NCBI RefSeq assembly: GCF_024137025.1
Contig: NZ_JAMYJR010000028.1
Coordinates: 186,001 to 250,000, forward strand
DNA length: 64,000 nt
Origin: Paractinoplanes aksuensis
Lineage (GTDB): Bacteria > Actinomycetota > Actinomycetes > Mycobacteriales > Micromonosporaceae
Direction: 5' to 3'
The position numbers and the translations under genes were made by a program. The first letter of the stretch is position 1. The number at the start of each line of letters is the position of its first letter. Under the pieces are notes generated by a model. It saw nothing but the letters and a program-made list of their open reading frames with translations, made no database searches and was not told the DNA's origin. Positions 25,456 to 34,161 of this stretch are shown piece by piece.

Positions 25456-26762
25456 AGCACGTAGCGGTCGTCGGGGCCGGGCTGTGCGGCAGCCTGCTCG
25501 CCTGCTATCTGGGGCGCCGGGGCTACACCGTCGACCTGTACGAGCGCCGCCCCGACCCGCGGGTCACCGGGGCCGAGCGCGGCCGGTCGATCAACCTCGC
25601 GCTGTCCGAGCGGGGCATCGACGCGCTGCGCCGGATCGGGCTGGACGAAGAGGTGCTGCGGGACGCGCTGCCGATGCGGGGCCGGATGGTGCACCCGCTG
25701 CACGGCGAGACGAACTTCCAGCCGTACAGCCTGTCGGGGGACCGGGCCATCAACTCGATCGGCCGCGGCGCCCTCAACGACGCGCTGCTCGACGCCGCGG
25801 GCGCCACCCCCGGCGTGACCATCCACTTCGACCACCCGCTGACCGCGCTCGACCCTTCGCTGGGGACCCTCGGGTTCGCCGACGGCAGTTCGGCCAAGGC
25901 CGACATCGTGCTGGGCGCGGACGGGGCCGGCTCGGCCACGCGGGGACTCCTCATGGCGTACGCCGGGGAAGGCTTCTCCGAGACGGTCAGCTTCCTCGAC
26001 TACGGCTACAAGGAGCTGACCATCCCGGCCCGCGACGGCGAGTACGCGCTGGACCCGGGCGCCCTGCACATCTGGCCCCGCGGCACGTCGATGATGATCG
26101 CGCTGCCCAACCCGGACCGCTCGTTCACCGGCACGCTGTTCTGGCCCAGCTCGGGCAGCGACAGCTTCGCCTCGATCGGCAGCCCGGCCGCGGTCGAGCG
26201 GCACTTCCGCGAGAACTACCCCGACCTGCTCGAGCTGATCCCGAACCTGGTCGAGGACTACCGGCACAACCCGGTCGGCCTGCTCGGCACGGTCAAGTGC
26301 GCGCCCTGGCAGATGCTGGGCCGGGTCGCGCTGATCGGCGACGCCGCGCACGCCATCGTCCCGTTCTACGGTCAGGGCGCCAACGCCAGCTTCGAGGACG
26401 TGGTCGAGCTCGACCGCTGCCTCGACGCCACCGGCGACAACTGGGCCGAAGCCCTTCCCCTGTACGAGCAGGGGCGGCGCGAGAACTCGGAGGCGATCGC
26501 CGAGATGGCCCTGGCCAACTTCGTCGAGATGCGCGACAAGGTGGCCGACCCGTTCTTCAAGCTGGGCAAGAACGTCGAGCACACCCTCGAACGCTGGCTG
26601 CCCGGCAAGTACGTCTCGCGCTACGAGCTGGTGTCGTTCTCGACCACGCCGTACGCCGAGGTCCGCCGCCGCGTCAAGCAGCAGCACCAGGTCGTCGGCG
26701 CGGTGGCCGGGGCCCTGGTCGCGCTGGCCGCGACGGCCCTGATCCGGAGGTTGACCCGATGA
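25452..26762 (+). CDS. kmo: Kynurenine 3-monooxygenase
   Basis: A 436-residue FAD-dependent hydroxylase that converts kynurenine to 3-hydroxykynurenine with NADPH and O2. It has an N-terminal FAD fingerprint (VAVVGAGLCGSLLACYLGRRG), RSINLALSERG, and the second FAD block LIGDAAHAIVPFYGQGANASFED. The C-terminus ends in a hydrophobic segment (VVGAVAGALVALAATAL) and basic residues, so it is probably membrane-tethered like other KMOs. The start is GTG, overlapping the kynU stop. Confidence 0.95.
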   Translation: MKHVAVVGAGLCGSLLACYLGRRGYTVDLYERRPDPRVTGAERGRSINLALSERGIDALRRIGLDEEVLRDALPMRGRMVHPLHGETNFQPYSLSGDRAINSIGRGALNDALLDAAGATPGVTIHFDHPLTALDPSLGTLGFADGSSAKADIVLGADGAGSATRGLLMAYAGEGFSETVSFLDYGYKELTIPARDGEYALDPGALHIWPRGTSMMIALPNPDRSFTGTLFWPSSGSDSFASIGSPAAVERHFRENYPDLLELIPNLVEDYRHNPVGLLGTVKCAPWQMLGRVALIGDAAHAIVPFYGQGANASFEDVVELDRCLDATGDNWAEALPLYEQGRRENSEAIAEMALANFVEMRDKVADPFFKLGKNVEHTLERWLPGKYVSRYELVSFSTTPYAEVRRRVKQQHQVVGAVAGALVALAATALIRRLTR

Positions 26763-28228
26763 CCGACAGCCCGCCCCAGCTGCGCAACTTCATCGCCGGC
26801 GAGTTCCGCCCGGCCGCCACCACGTTCGCCAAGGCGTCCCCGGTCACCGGCGAGACGGTCTTCTCGGTCACCGAGTCGCCGCGCTCCGATGTGGACGACG
26901 CTGTGGCCGCCGCCCGGGCCGCCGTGCGCGGGCCCTGGGGCCGCACGACCGAGCAGGAGCGCGCGACCGTGCTCCGCCGCATCGCCGACGAGCTCGAGCG
27001 CCGGTTCGACGACCTGGTCACGGCCGAGGTCACCGACACCGGAAAGACCTACACCCAGGCCCGTACGCTCGACATCCCCCGCGGCGCGGCCAACTTCCGG
27101 GCCTTCGCCGACGTGGTCGCCGCGACCGGCACCGAATCGTTCACCACGGCCACCGCCGGCGGTGGCCGCGCGCTCAACTACGCCGTGCGCAAGCCGATGG
27201 GCGTGGTCGCCGTCATCGTGCCCTGGAACCTGCCCCTGCTGCTGCTCACCTGGAAGGTGGCGCCGGCGCTGGCCTGCGGCAACGCGGTCATCGTGAAGCC
27301 CAGCGAGGAGACCCCGGCCTCGGCCACGGTGCTGGCCGAGGTGATGGCCGCGGCCGGCGTCCCCGAGGGCGTGTTCAACCTCGTGCACGGCCACGGGCCG
27401 GACGCGGCCGGCGAGTGGCTGACCACCCACCCCGACGTCGACGCGATCACCTTCACCGGCGAGTCGGCCACCGGCTCGGCCATCATGCGCGCGGCCGCGC
27501 CCGGGGTGAAGCCGGTGTCGTTCGAGCTCGGCGGCAAGAACGCGGGGCTGATCTTCGCCGACGCCGACCTGGACGCGGCGGTGGCCGGCAGCGTGCGGTC
27601 CAGCTTCACCAACGGCGGCCAGGTCTGCCTGTGCACCGAGCGGCTGTACGTGCAGCGGCCGGTCTTCGACGAGTTCACCGAGCGGCTGGCGGCCAGGGCC
27701 AAGGAGCTGACGTACGGGTGGCCCTCGGACGAGACCACCGGCACCATGCCGCTGATCTCCAAGGCGCACCGCGACAAGGTGCTCGGCTACTACGACCTGG
27801 CCCGCCAGGAGGGCGCGACAGTGCTGGCCGGCGGGGGCGTGCCGCACTTCGGCGACGCGCGCGACGGCGGGTCGTACATCGAGCCGACCGTGATCACGGG
27901 CCTGGGCCAGGACGCCCGGACCGTACGGGAAGAGATCTTCGGTCCCATCTGCCACATCGCGCCGTTCGACGACGAGGACGAGGCCTTCGCGCTGGCCAAC
28001 GACAGCGCGTACGGCCTGGCCGGCACGGTCTGGACCCGCGACGTGGGCCGGGCGCTGCGGGCCGGCGCCTCGCTCGACGTGGGCCTGGTCTGGGTCAACA
28101 CGTGGTTCCTGCGCGACCTGCGCACCCCGTTCGGCGGCATGCGCGCCTCGGGCGTGGGCCGCGAGGGTGGGCGGCACTCGCTCGACTTCTACTCCGAATA
28201 CACCAACGTCTGCTTGGACATGTCATGA
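26759..28228 (+). CDS. nbaE: 2-aminomuconic 6-semialdehyde dehydrogenase (NbaE/AmnC type)
   Basis: A 489-residue NAD-dependent aldehyde dehydrogenase. Motifs include VIVPWNLPLLLLTWKVAPAL, GNAVIVKPSEETPASA, FELGGKNAG with the general-base glutamate, and GGQVCLCTERLYV with the catalytic cysteine. Position between kmo and the aminomuconate deaminase identifies the substrate as 2-aminomuconic semialdehyde. The product is 2-aminomuconate. It overlaps both neighbours by 4 bases. Confidence 0.88.
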   Translation: MTDSPPQLRNFIAGEFRPAATTFAKASPVTGETVFSVTESPRSDVDDAVAAARAAVRGPWGRTTEQERATVLRRIADELERRFDDLVTAEVTDTGKTYTQARTLDIPRGAANFRAFADVVAATGTESFTTATAGGGRALNYAVRKPMGVVAVIVPWNLPLLLLTWKVAPALACGNAVIVKPSEETPASATVLAEVMAAAGVPEGVFNLVHGHGPDAAGEWLTTHPDVDAITFTGESATGSAIMRAAAPGVKPVSFELGGKNAGLIFADADLDAAVAGSVRSSFTNGGQVCLCTERLYVQRPVFDEFTERLAARAKELTYGWPSDETTGTMPLISKAHRDKVLGYYDLARQEGATVLAGGGVPHFGDARDGGSYIEPTVITGLGQDARTVREEIFGPICHIAPFDDEDEAFALANDSAYGLAGTVWTRDVGRALRAGASLDVGLVWVNTWFLRDLRTPFGGMRASGVGREGGRHSLDFYSEYTNVCLDMS

Positions 28229-28923
28229 CCTCGTTCGCTGTCGCTCTCGACAACGCCCTCACCACCGCCACCGAGCTCGAGTCGGGGTCCTTCCCGGCGG
28301 ATGATCCGTATGCCGTGCAGCGCGAGGTGGTCGACCTGCGGCTGGCCCGAGGCGAGACGGTGGCCGGGGTCAAGCTGGGGCTGACCAGCAAGGCCAAGAT
28401 GCAGCAGATGGGCGTGGACTCGGTCATCTGGGGCTGGCTGACCGACGCCATGCGGATCGAGGACGGCGGACTGCTCGACCTCGGGCCGCGCATCCACCCC
28501 AAGGTCGAGCCCGAGGTGGCGTTCCTGGTGCGCGACGGGGCGATCGCGGCCGTCGCGCCCGCGCTCGAGGTGATCGACTCGCGCTGGCTCGACTTCAAGT
28601 TCACCCTGGACGAGGTGATCGCCGACAACACGTCGGCCGCCGGGTTCGTGGTCGGGGCCTGGCAGCCGCTCCCCGGGAACATCGACAGCCTCGGCGTGCA
28701 GCTGATCCTCGACGGCGAGGTAATCGAGAGCGGCTCCACGGCGGCGATCCTCGGTGATCCGCGGGAGGCCTTCGCCGAGGCGCTGCGGCTGGCCGGCACG
28801 CTCGAGGACGACTGGGTCGTGCTGGCCGGGGCGGCGACCGCGGCCGTGGCCGTCGGGCCCGGTCAGACCGTACGGGTAGAGGTTGAAGGTCTGGGGTCGG
28901 CCTCGCTGGTGGCGTCGGCATGA
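28225..28923 (+). CDS. 2-hydroxypenta-dienoate hydratase / 4-oxalocrotonate decarboxylase family
   Basis: A 232-residue protein of the fumarylacetoacetase-like fold. KLGLTSKAKMQQMGV, HPKVEPEVAFLV with a metal-binding glutamate pair, EVIDSRW, and DNTSAAGFVVG are shared by 2-keto-4-pentenoate hydratases and 4-oxalocrotonate decarboxylases. These two activities cannot be separated from sequence by eye. Directly between the semialdehyde dehydrogenase and the deaminase, the decarboxylase step (NbaG-like) is expected. Only one member of the family is present in the cluster. Confidence 0.85.
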   Translation: MTSFAVALDNALTTATELESGSFPADDPYAVQREVVDLRLARGETVAGVKLGLTSKAKMQQMGVDSVIWGWLTDAMRIEDGGLLDLGPRIHPKVEPEVAFLVRDGAIAAVAPALEVIDSRWLDFKFTLDEVIADNTSAAGFVVGAWQPLPGNIDSLGVQLILDGEVIESGSTAAILGDPREAFAEALRLAGTLEDDWVVLAGAATAAVAVGPGQTVRVEVEGLGSASLVASA

Positions 28924-29339
28924 CCGGGAAGCTGGTCGACGGCAAGGCCACCCCGCGCGGGAGGTTCCCGCACGTCAAGGTGGCCAACGGGTTCGCCTTC
29001 GTGAGCGGGACCAGCAGCCGGTTGCCGGACAACTCCATCGCCGGGGCCTCGGTCGACGCCATGGGCACGACGTCGCTCGACATCGCGGTGCAGACGCGGG
29101 CGGTGATCACCAACATCGCCGACATCCTGGCCTCGGTCGGGGCCTCGCTGGACGACCTCGTGCAGATCACGACGTACCTGGTCAACATGAACGACTTCGG
29201 CGGCTACAACGCCGTCTACGCCGAGTTCTTCGACTACGACGGCCCGACCCGGACGACCGTCGCCGTGCACCAACTGCCCCATCCGCACCTGCTCATCGAG
29301 ATCCAAGCCGTCGCCGTACTGCCATTGGAGGCGTCATGA
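28920..29339 (+). CDS. nbaF: RidA-family 2-aminomuconate deaminase
   Basis: A 139-residue trimeric RidA/YjgF/UK114-fold protein. FAFVSGTSSRLPDNSIAG, TRAVITNIADILASVGASLDDL and ITTYLVNMNDFGGYNAVYAEFF fit the family. In 2-nitrobenzoate and aminophenol degraders a RidA-type protein hydrolyses 2-aminomuconate to 4-oxalocrotonate plus ammonia. Its location between pathway genes supports that reaction here. It overlaps both neighbouring genes by 4 bases. Confidence 0.87.
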   Translation: MTGKLVDGKATPRGRFPHVKVANGFAFVSGTSSRLPDNSIAGASVDAMGTTSLDIAVQTRAVITNIADILASVGASLDDLVQITTYLVNMNDFGGYNAVYAEFFDYDGPTRTTVAVHQLPHPHLLIEIQAVAVLPLEAS

Positions 29340-29851
29340 CCGACCCGATCAACTTCCCGGGCTGGATCGAGGACAACAAGCACCTGCTCAAGCCGCCGGT
29401 CGGCAACAAGCAGATGTTCCCGACCGGTGACGACTTCATCGTCATGGTGGTCGGCGGCCCGAACTCGCGGACCGACTTCCACGTCGACCCCTACGAGGAG
29501 TTCTTCTACCAGGTCAAGGGCAACATGCACGTCAAGACCATGACGCCCGAGGGGCCCAAGGACGTGCACATCCGCGAGGGTGAGATGTGGGTGCTGCCCG
29601 GCAACACGCCGCACTCGCCGCAGCGGCCCGAGGCGGGCTCGATCGGCCTGGTCGTCGAGCGGGTGCGCGAGGAGGGCACGCTCGAGAAGTTCCAGTGGTA
29701 CTGCTTCGAGTGCAACCACAAGGTGCACGAGGTCGAGCTGCAGGTGCGTGACATCGTCGAGGACCTGCCGCCGGTGTTCACGGCCTTCTACGAGGACGAG
29801 AAGGCCCGTACCTGCGGCAACTGCGGCGCGCTGCACCCCGGAAAGGGCTGA
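29336..29851 (+). CDS. nbaC: 3-hydroxyanthranilate 3,4-dioxygenase
   Basis: A 171-residue single-domain cupin. Fe(II) ligands are expected in DFHVDPYEEFFYQ (His, Glu) and in LPGNTPHSPQRP (His). The C-terminal CFEC and CGNC pairs form the rubredoxin-like second iron site found in bacterial HAO. It opens 3-hydroxyanthranilate to 2-amino-3-carboxymuconic semialdehyde. The ATG overlaps the deaminase stop. The next gene encodes the decarboxylase acting on its product. Confidence 0.95.
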   Translation: MTDPINFPGWIEDNKHLLKPPVGNKQMFPTGDDFIVMVVGGPNSRTDFHVDPYEEFFYQVKGNMHVKTMTPEGPKDVHIREGEMWVLPGNTPHSPQRPEAGSIGLVVERVREEGTLEKFQWYCFECNHKVHEVELQVRDIVEDLPPVFTAFYEDEKARTCGNCGALHPGKG

Positions 29852-29854
29852 CGC

Positions 29855-30844
29855 TTGACCATCGACGTCCACACGCACGTCGTGCCGAAGGGCTGGCCGG
29901 ATCTCGAAGTCGCGTGCGGCGGCACCGGCTGGCCCTGGCTCCGGATCGAGTCCGAGCGCGAAGCGATGATCATGATCCGCGACACCGAGTTCCGGCGGGT
30001 CGACTCCTCGGCCTGGGACCCGTCGGTCCGCCGGGCCGACATGGATCTCGACGGGATCGAACGCCAGGTCGTGTCGCCGACGCCGGTCTTCTTCGGCTAC
30101 GACCGCACGCCCGCTCAGGCGGTGGCATTGGCGCAGATCTTCAACGACCTCACGCTGTCGATGGTTGACGGCGATTCGCGATTTGTGCCATTTTGTCAGG
30201 TTCCGTTGCAGGATCCGGCGGCTGCGTGTGCCGAGCTCGACCGGTCTCTCGCAGCCGGCCATGTCGGCGTCGAGATCGGCAATCACGTCGGCGACCAGGA
30301 CCTCGACGCGGCTGGGATCGTGGAGTTCCTGCAGCACTGCGCGGCCGTGGGGGCGCCTGTCTTCGTGCACCCGTGGGACATGCCCGACGGCCCGCGCCTC
30401 GACCGCTGGATGGCGCGCTGGCTCACCGGCATGCCGGCCGAGACCCACCTGTCGGCGCTGGCGCTGATCCTGGGCGGCGTGCTCGACCAGGTGCCGGACA
30501 CGCTGCGGCTGTGCTTCGCCCACGGCGGGGGCAGCTTCCCGTACTGGCTGGGCCGGGCCGACAACGCCTGGCACCGGCGCGGCGACCTCGTGCGGGGACG
30601 CTCGACCCGGCCGCCCAGCGAGTACACCGACCGCCTCTACGTCGACTCCGTGGTGTTCAGCGAGCCCGCGCTGCGGTTGCTGGTCGACACCATGGGCGAG
30701 GACCGGGTGGTGGTCGGCAGCGACTACCCCTACCCGCTGGGCGAGCGCCCGGCCGGGAACGTCGTCCGCACGGCCTCGTTCCTCACCCCGGCCCAGCGAC
30801 AGAAACTGCTCACGGACAACGCGAACCGCTACCTGTACGGCTAA
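29855..30844 (+). CDS. nbaD: 2-amino-3-carboxymuconate-6-semialdehyde decarboxylase (ACMSD)
   Basis: A 329-residue amidohydrolase-fold, zinc-dependent decarboxylase. VHTHVVPKGWPDL gives the H-x-H zinc ligands, VFVHPWDMP the next histidine, CFAHGGGSFPYWLGR a further catalytic histidine, and VVGSDYPYPLGE the zinc aspartate. Decarboxylation diverts the pathway away from quinolinate/NAD and into the 2-aminomuconate branch. The start is a TTG at 29855 after GAAAGGG, the only TTG start assigned in this cluster. The stop codon lies inside the large palindrome that follows. Confidence 0.93.
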   Translation: MTIDVHTHVVPKGWPDLEVACGGTGWPWLRIESEREAMIMIRDTEFRRVDSSAWDPSVRRADMDLDGIERQVVSPTPVFFGYDRTPAQAVALAQIFNDLTLSMVDGDSRFVPFCQVPLQDPAAACAELDRSLAAGHVGVEIGNHVGDQDLDAAGIVEFLQHCAAVGAPVFVHPWDMPDGPRLDRWMARWLTGMPAETHLSALALILGGVLDQVPDTLRLCFAHGGGSFPYWLGRADNAWHRRGDLVRGRSTRPPSEYTDRLYVDSVVFSEPALRLLVDTMGEDRVVVGSDYPYPLGERPAGNVVRTASFLTPAQRQKLLTDNANRYLYG

Positions 30845-30903
30845 GGCGTGTTTCATAACTGGGGTCGGCCTGCGGCGAGGTCCAGTTATGAAACACGCCT
30901 TAG
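30841..30903. repeat. Perfect 22-bp inverted repeat overlapping the ACMSD stop codon
   Basis: The arms CTAAGGCGTGTTTCATAACT+GG (30841-30862) and its exact complement (30882-30903) flank a 19-nt spacer. As RNA it would be a very stable hairpin and is well placed to end the tryptophan operon, though no U-run follows. The ends GGCGTGTTTCATAAC resemble terminal inverted repeats of IS5-like elements and are bordered by TAA/TTA. It may therefore be a minimal MITE-like relic used as a terminator. Confidence 0.75.
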
Positions 30904-30966
30904 GTCTGTTTGCTCCCGGCTCGCAACGGTGATCGGCCGCAGCCCCGGCGGGTTGCGGCCGATCGG

Positions 30967-33237
30967 ATGGCCATGGCACAACTGCGAGCACGTTCGTCCC
31001 GGCTGCTGACGGCCGCCGTGTGGGGTTCCGGCGCCCTGCTCGGGGTGCTCCTCCTGGTCCAGTGCTTCAGCGAATGGAGTGGCGACGTCCAGGAGCGGAT
31101 GTCCAACGATCTGGCCTACCTGCCGGTCACGGTGCTGTCCGCGGTGCTGGCCGGACGCGTGGTGCGCAAGCCCGGACTGGAGCGCCGCGAGCGACGGGCG
31201 TGGACGCTGCTCATGGTGTCGTTCCTCTTCCAGGTCGTGGCCCACTGCGTGTCGATGGCTCAGAACTTCGTGCCCGGGCTGCCGACCTACCCCAGCCTCG
31301 CCGACTATCTGTACGCGGTGGGACTCTCGTTCGTCGTCGCCGGCGTGCTCATGCTGCCGGTCGGGCGGCGGACCGGCGCCGAGCGGGTCAAGCTTCTGAT
31401 CGACTCGCTGATCGTCGTGGCCGGCGCCTGCATGGCTCTCTGGTACCTCGAGATCGGTCCCATCGTGCACATGGGCGGGGCCGACCCGGTCGTGCTGGTG
31501 TTCTCGACTGCCGTGCCCGTGCTCGACCTGCTGCTCGTCTTCGCGCTCATCACCGTGCTGCTGCGCCGCGCGCAGGCCGGGGCCGTGGTGGGCCTGCTGG
31601 CCGGGTCAATGGCGGTCAAGGTGGTGGCCGACAGCGCCTTCACCATCGCGTACGTGCAGTTCGGGGTGTTCTTCAAGCCCGGCAGCTGGCCCTACGCGCT
31701 GTGGGCCACGGCCGCCTTCCTGGCCCTGCTGGCGACCCGCCGCCGGCTGCTTCAGGACCAGCTCACCGAAGTCGAGCGGCCCGGCCGCGGCCGGCTGGGG
31801 TGGCTGCCGTACGTCGCTGTCGTGCTCGCGTACGGTCTGCTGGCCTTCGTCGCCCGCGAGCAGTCGCTGTACCCGCTGGGCGGCATGATCTTCGGCGCCA
31901 TCGCGTTGACCGCCCTGGTCATCGTGCGGCAGATGTTCGCCCAGCAGGAGAACCGCCGCCTGGCCGTGACCGACCCGCTCACCGGCCTGTCCAACCGCGC
32001 CCTCATCACCGAGCGCCTGACCGAGGTGACCCGGCAGCCGGTGCGCGAGGGGCGGCACAGCGCCGTCCTGCTGATCGACCTCGACCACTTCAAGCCGATC
32101 AACGACGCGCACGGCCACGAGGCCGGCGACGCCGTGCTCAAGGCGGTCGCGACGGCGCTGCGCGCGGTCATCCGCTCCGGCGACACGGCCGGCCGGCTCG
32201 GCGGCGACGAGTTCGCCGTCGTGCTGCCCGCGCTGCCCAACCGCCAGGTCGCCGAGAGCATCGCCCAGCGCCTGGTCGACGCCCTGCGCACGCCGGTCAT
32301 CTTCGGCGACGTGCTGCTGAACGTCGAGGCCAGCATCGGCGTCGCGTTCCGTGACGAGACGACCACCGACGGCGCGCGGCTGCTGGCTCACGCCGACACG
32401 GCCATGTACGCGGCCAAGCGCTCCGGCCGCGGCCAGTACCGCGTGTACTCCCCGGAGCTGGACACCCAGGCCCGCGACGCCGAGCTGCGGGCGGCCGTGG
32501 CCAACAACGAGCTCGTGGTCCACTTCCAGCCGGTCGTCGACCTGAGCGGCGGTGGGAACATGGCGGTCGAGGCGCTGGTGCGCTGGAACCACCCGACCCG
32601 GGGCCTGCTGATGCCGGGTGCCTTCATCGAGCTGGCCGAGGAGACCGGCGCCGTGATCCCGATGGGCGAGTGGGTGCTGCGCGAGGCGTGCCGCCAGGCC
32701 GCCGACTGGCCGGAGCCGGTGTGGCTGAGCGTCAACCTGTCGGCGCGGCAGGTCATGCAGGCCGGCCTGGTCGACACCATCCGCGGCATCCTCGACGAGA
32801 CCGGCTTCCGGGCCGACCGTCTGTCGCTGGAGCTGACCGAGAGCGTGGTGCTGCAACCCGACGAGCACACCGTGGCCCGCCTGAGCGAGCTGCGCGCGAT
32901 GGGCATCGGCCTCTCGGTCGACGACTTCGGCACCGGCTACGCGGCGCTGAGCTACCTGCGGGCCCTGCCGGTCAGCGTCCTCAAGATCGACCGCTCCTTC
33001 GTCACCGGCATCGACACCGACCCCGAGGCGTACGCGGTGGCCGAGGCCGTGGTCCGCCTGGCCCAGGCCTACAAGCTGCACGTGGTGGCCGAGGGCATCG
33101 AGACCGCCGAGCAGGCCGCCTGCCTGGTCGAGATGGGCTGCACCTACGGCCAGGGCTACCACTTCGCCCGCCCGATGCCCGGCGACGCCCTGACCGACTG
33201 GCTGGCGGCCGTCACACCGGTGCCCGCGGCCGGCTGA
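30967..33237 (+). CDS. Membrane GGDEF-EAL protein (c-di-GMP turnover)
   Basis: 756 residues from the ATG at 30967; a TTG at 30910 is also in frame. About nine or ten hydrophobic segments occupy residues ~15-300. They are followed by a GGDEF domain (DPLTGLSNRALITERL and an intact RLGGDEFAVVLPAL) and a complete EAL domain (VEALVRWNHPTRGLLMP, LELTESVVL, VDDFGTGYAALSYL, LKIDRSFV, VAEGIET). Both sites look catalytically competent, so either activity could dominate. The start lies about 60 bp after the palindrome, and a hairpin follows the stop. Confidence 0.92.
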   Translation: MAMAQLRARSSRLLTAAVWGSGALLGVLLLVQCFSEWSGDVQERMSNDLAYLPVTVLSAVLAGRVVRKPGLERRERRAWTLLMVSFLFQVVAHCVSMAQNFVPGLPTYPSLADYLYAVGLSFVVAGVLMLPVGRRTGAERVKLLIDSLIVVAGACMALWYLEIGPIVHMGGADPVVLVFSTAVPVLDLLLVFALITVLLRRAQAGAVVGLLAGSMAVKVVADSAFTIAYVQFGVFFKPGSWPYALWATAAFLALLATRRRLLQDQLTEVERPGRGRLGWLPYVAVVLAYGLLAFVAREQSLYPLGGMIFGAIALTALVIVRQMFAQQENRRLAVTDPLTGLSNRALITERLTEVTRQPVREGRHSAVLLIDLDHFKPINDAHGHEAGDAVLKAVATALRAVIRSGDTAGRLGGDEFAVVLPALPNRQVAESIAQRLVDALRTPVIFGDVLLNVEASIGVAFRDETTTDGARLLAHADTAMYAAKRSGRGQYRVYSPELDTQARDAELRAAVANNELVVHFQPVVDLSGGGNMAVEALVRWNHPTRGLLMPGAFIELAEETGAVIPMGEWVLREACRQAADWPEPVWLSVNLSARQVMQAGLVDTIRGILDETGFRADRLSLELTESVVLQPDEHTVARLSELRAMGIGLSVDDFGTGYAALSYLRALPVSVLKIDRSFVTGIDTDPEAYAVAEAVVRLAQAYKLHVVAEGIETAEQAACLVEMGCTYGQGYHFARPMPGDALTDWLAAVTPVPAAG

Positions 33238-33253
33238 GCACGCCCACCGACGA

Positions 33254-33284
33254 GGCTTGCCGAGCGCGACGGCATCGGCAGGCC
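33254..33284 (+). terminator. Hairpin after the GGDEF-EAL gene
   Basis: GGCTTGCCGA (33254-33263) pairs with TCGGCAGGCC (33275-33284) with one G-T wobble and an 11-nt loop. It starts 17 bases after the stop. There is no strong T-run, as is usual for high-GC actinomycete terminators. It also lies just before the next start at 33297. Confidence 0.45.
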
Positions 33285-33296
33285 TAGGCTTCGATC

Positions 33297-34067
33297 ATGA
33301 CTTCCAGGCCGGTCCGGATCGGGCTGCAACTTCAGCCCCAGCACATGGACTACGACACCATCCGCCGCACCGCCGCCGAGGCCGAGGACCTGGGCGCCGA
33401 CATCCTGTTCAACTGGGACCACTTCTATCCGCTCTACGGCGAGCCGGACGGGCTGCACTTCGAGTGCTGGACGATGCTGGCCGCCTGGGCCGAGCAGACC
33501 AGCCGGGTCGAGATCGGCGCCCTGGTCACCTGTAACAGCTACCGCAACCCGGACCTGCTGGCCGACATGGCCCGCACGGTCGACCACATCAGTGGCGGCC
33601 GGCTCATCCTGGGCATCGGCTCGGGCTGGTTCGAGCGTGACTACAACGAGTACGGCTACGAGTTCGGCACGGCCGGCGGCCGCCTCGACGCGCTGGCCGA
33701 GGCGCTGCCCCGCATCGAATCCCGCTGGGCCAAGCTGAACCCGGCTCCGACCCGCAAGATCCCGACCCTGATCGGCGGCGGCGGCGAGAAGAAGACGCTG
33801 CGCCTGGTGGCCAAGCACGCCGACATCTGGCACAGCTTCGCCGACGCCGAGACCCTGGAACACAAGCTGGGCGTGCTGCGCGGCCACTGCGAGACGATCG
33901 GCCGCGACCCGTCCGAGATCGAGGTGTCGGTGGTCGGCAAGCCCGACAGCCGCGACCGCATGCACGAACTGGGAGCCCGCCTGTTCACCGTCAGCACCGG
34001 CGGCCCGCAGCCCGACCTCACCGAACTGCGCGACATGCTGGCCTGGCGCGACAAGACCAACGGCTGA
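33297..34067 (+). CDS. LLM-class F420-dependent oxidoreductase (TIGR03560-like)
   Basis: A 256-residue luciferase-like (beta/alpha)8 protein. RIGLQLQPQHMDYDTIRRTA, LFNWDHFYPLYGEPDG, and the core GRLILGIGSGWFERDYNEYGYEFGT split across conserved strands are typical of the TIGR03560 group of F420-dependent enzymes. PTLIGGGGEKKTLRLVAKHAD is the cofactor phosphate site. The substrate is unknown. It stands alone between two hairpin-separated genes and is not clearly in an operon. Confidence 0.88.
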   Translation: MTSRPVRIGLQLQPQHMDYDTIRRTAAEAEDLGADILFNWDHFYPLYGEPDGLHFECWTMLAAWAEQTSRVEIGALVTCNSYRNPDLLADMARTVDHISGGRLILGIGSGWFERDYNEYGYEFGTAGGRLDALAEALPRIESRWAKLNPAPTRKIPTLIGGGGEKKTLRLVAKHADIWHSFADAETLEHKLGVLRGHCETIGRDPSEIEVSVVGKPDSRDRMHELGARLFTVSTGGPQPDLTELRDMLAWRDKTNG

Positions 34068-34161
34068 CAACCGCTCTTACTTCCGGCCGATAGTGACGGC
34101 CGCCGGAACCTGTCCGGTGGCCGACGCGGGAAGTGTTCATGATCAACCAGGCTGCTGCGTC

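Noticed and set aside
30841..30903. Complete insertion sequence
   Set aside because: Only inverted ends and a 19-nt core are present, with no transposase gene and no clear flanking target duplication beyond TAA/TTA.
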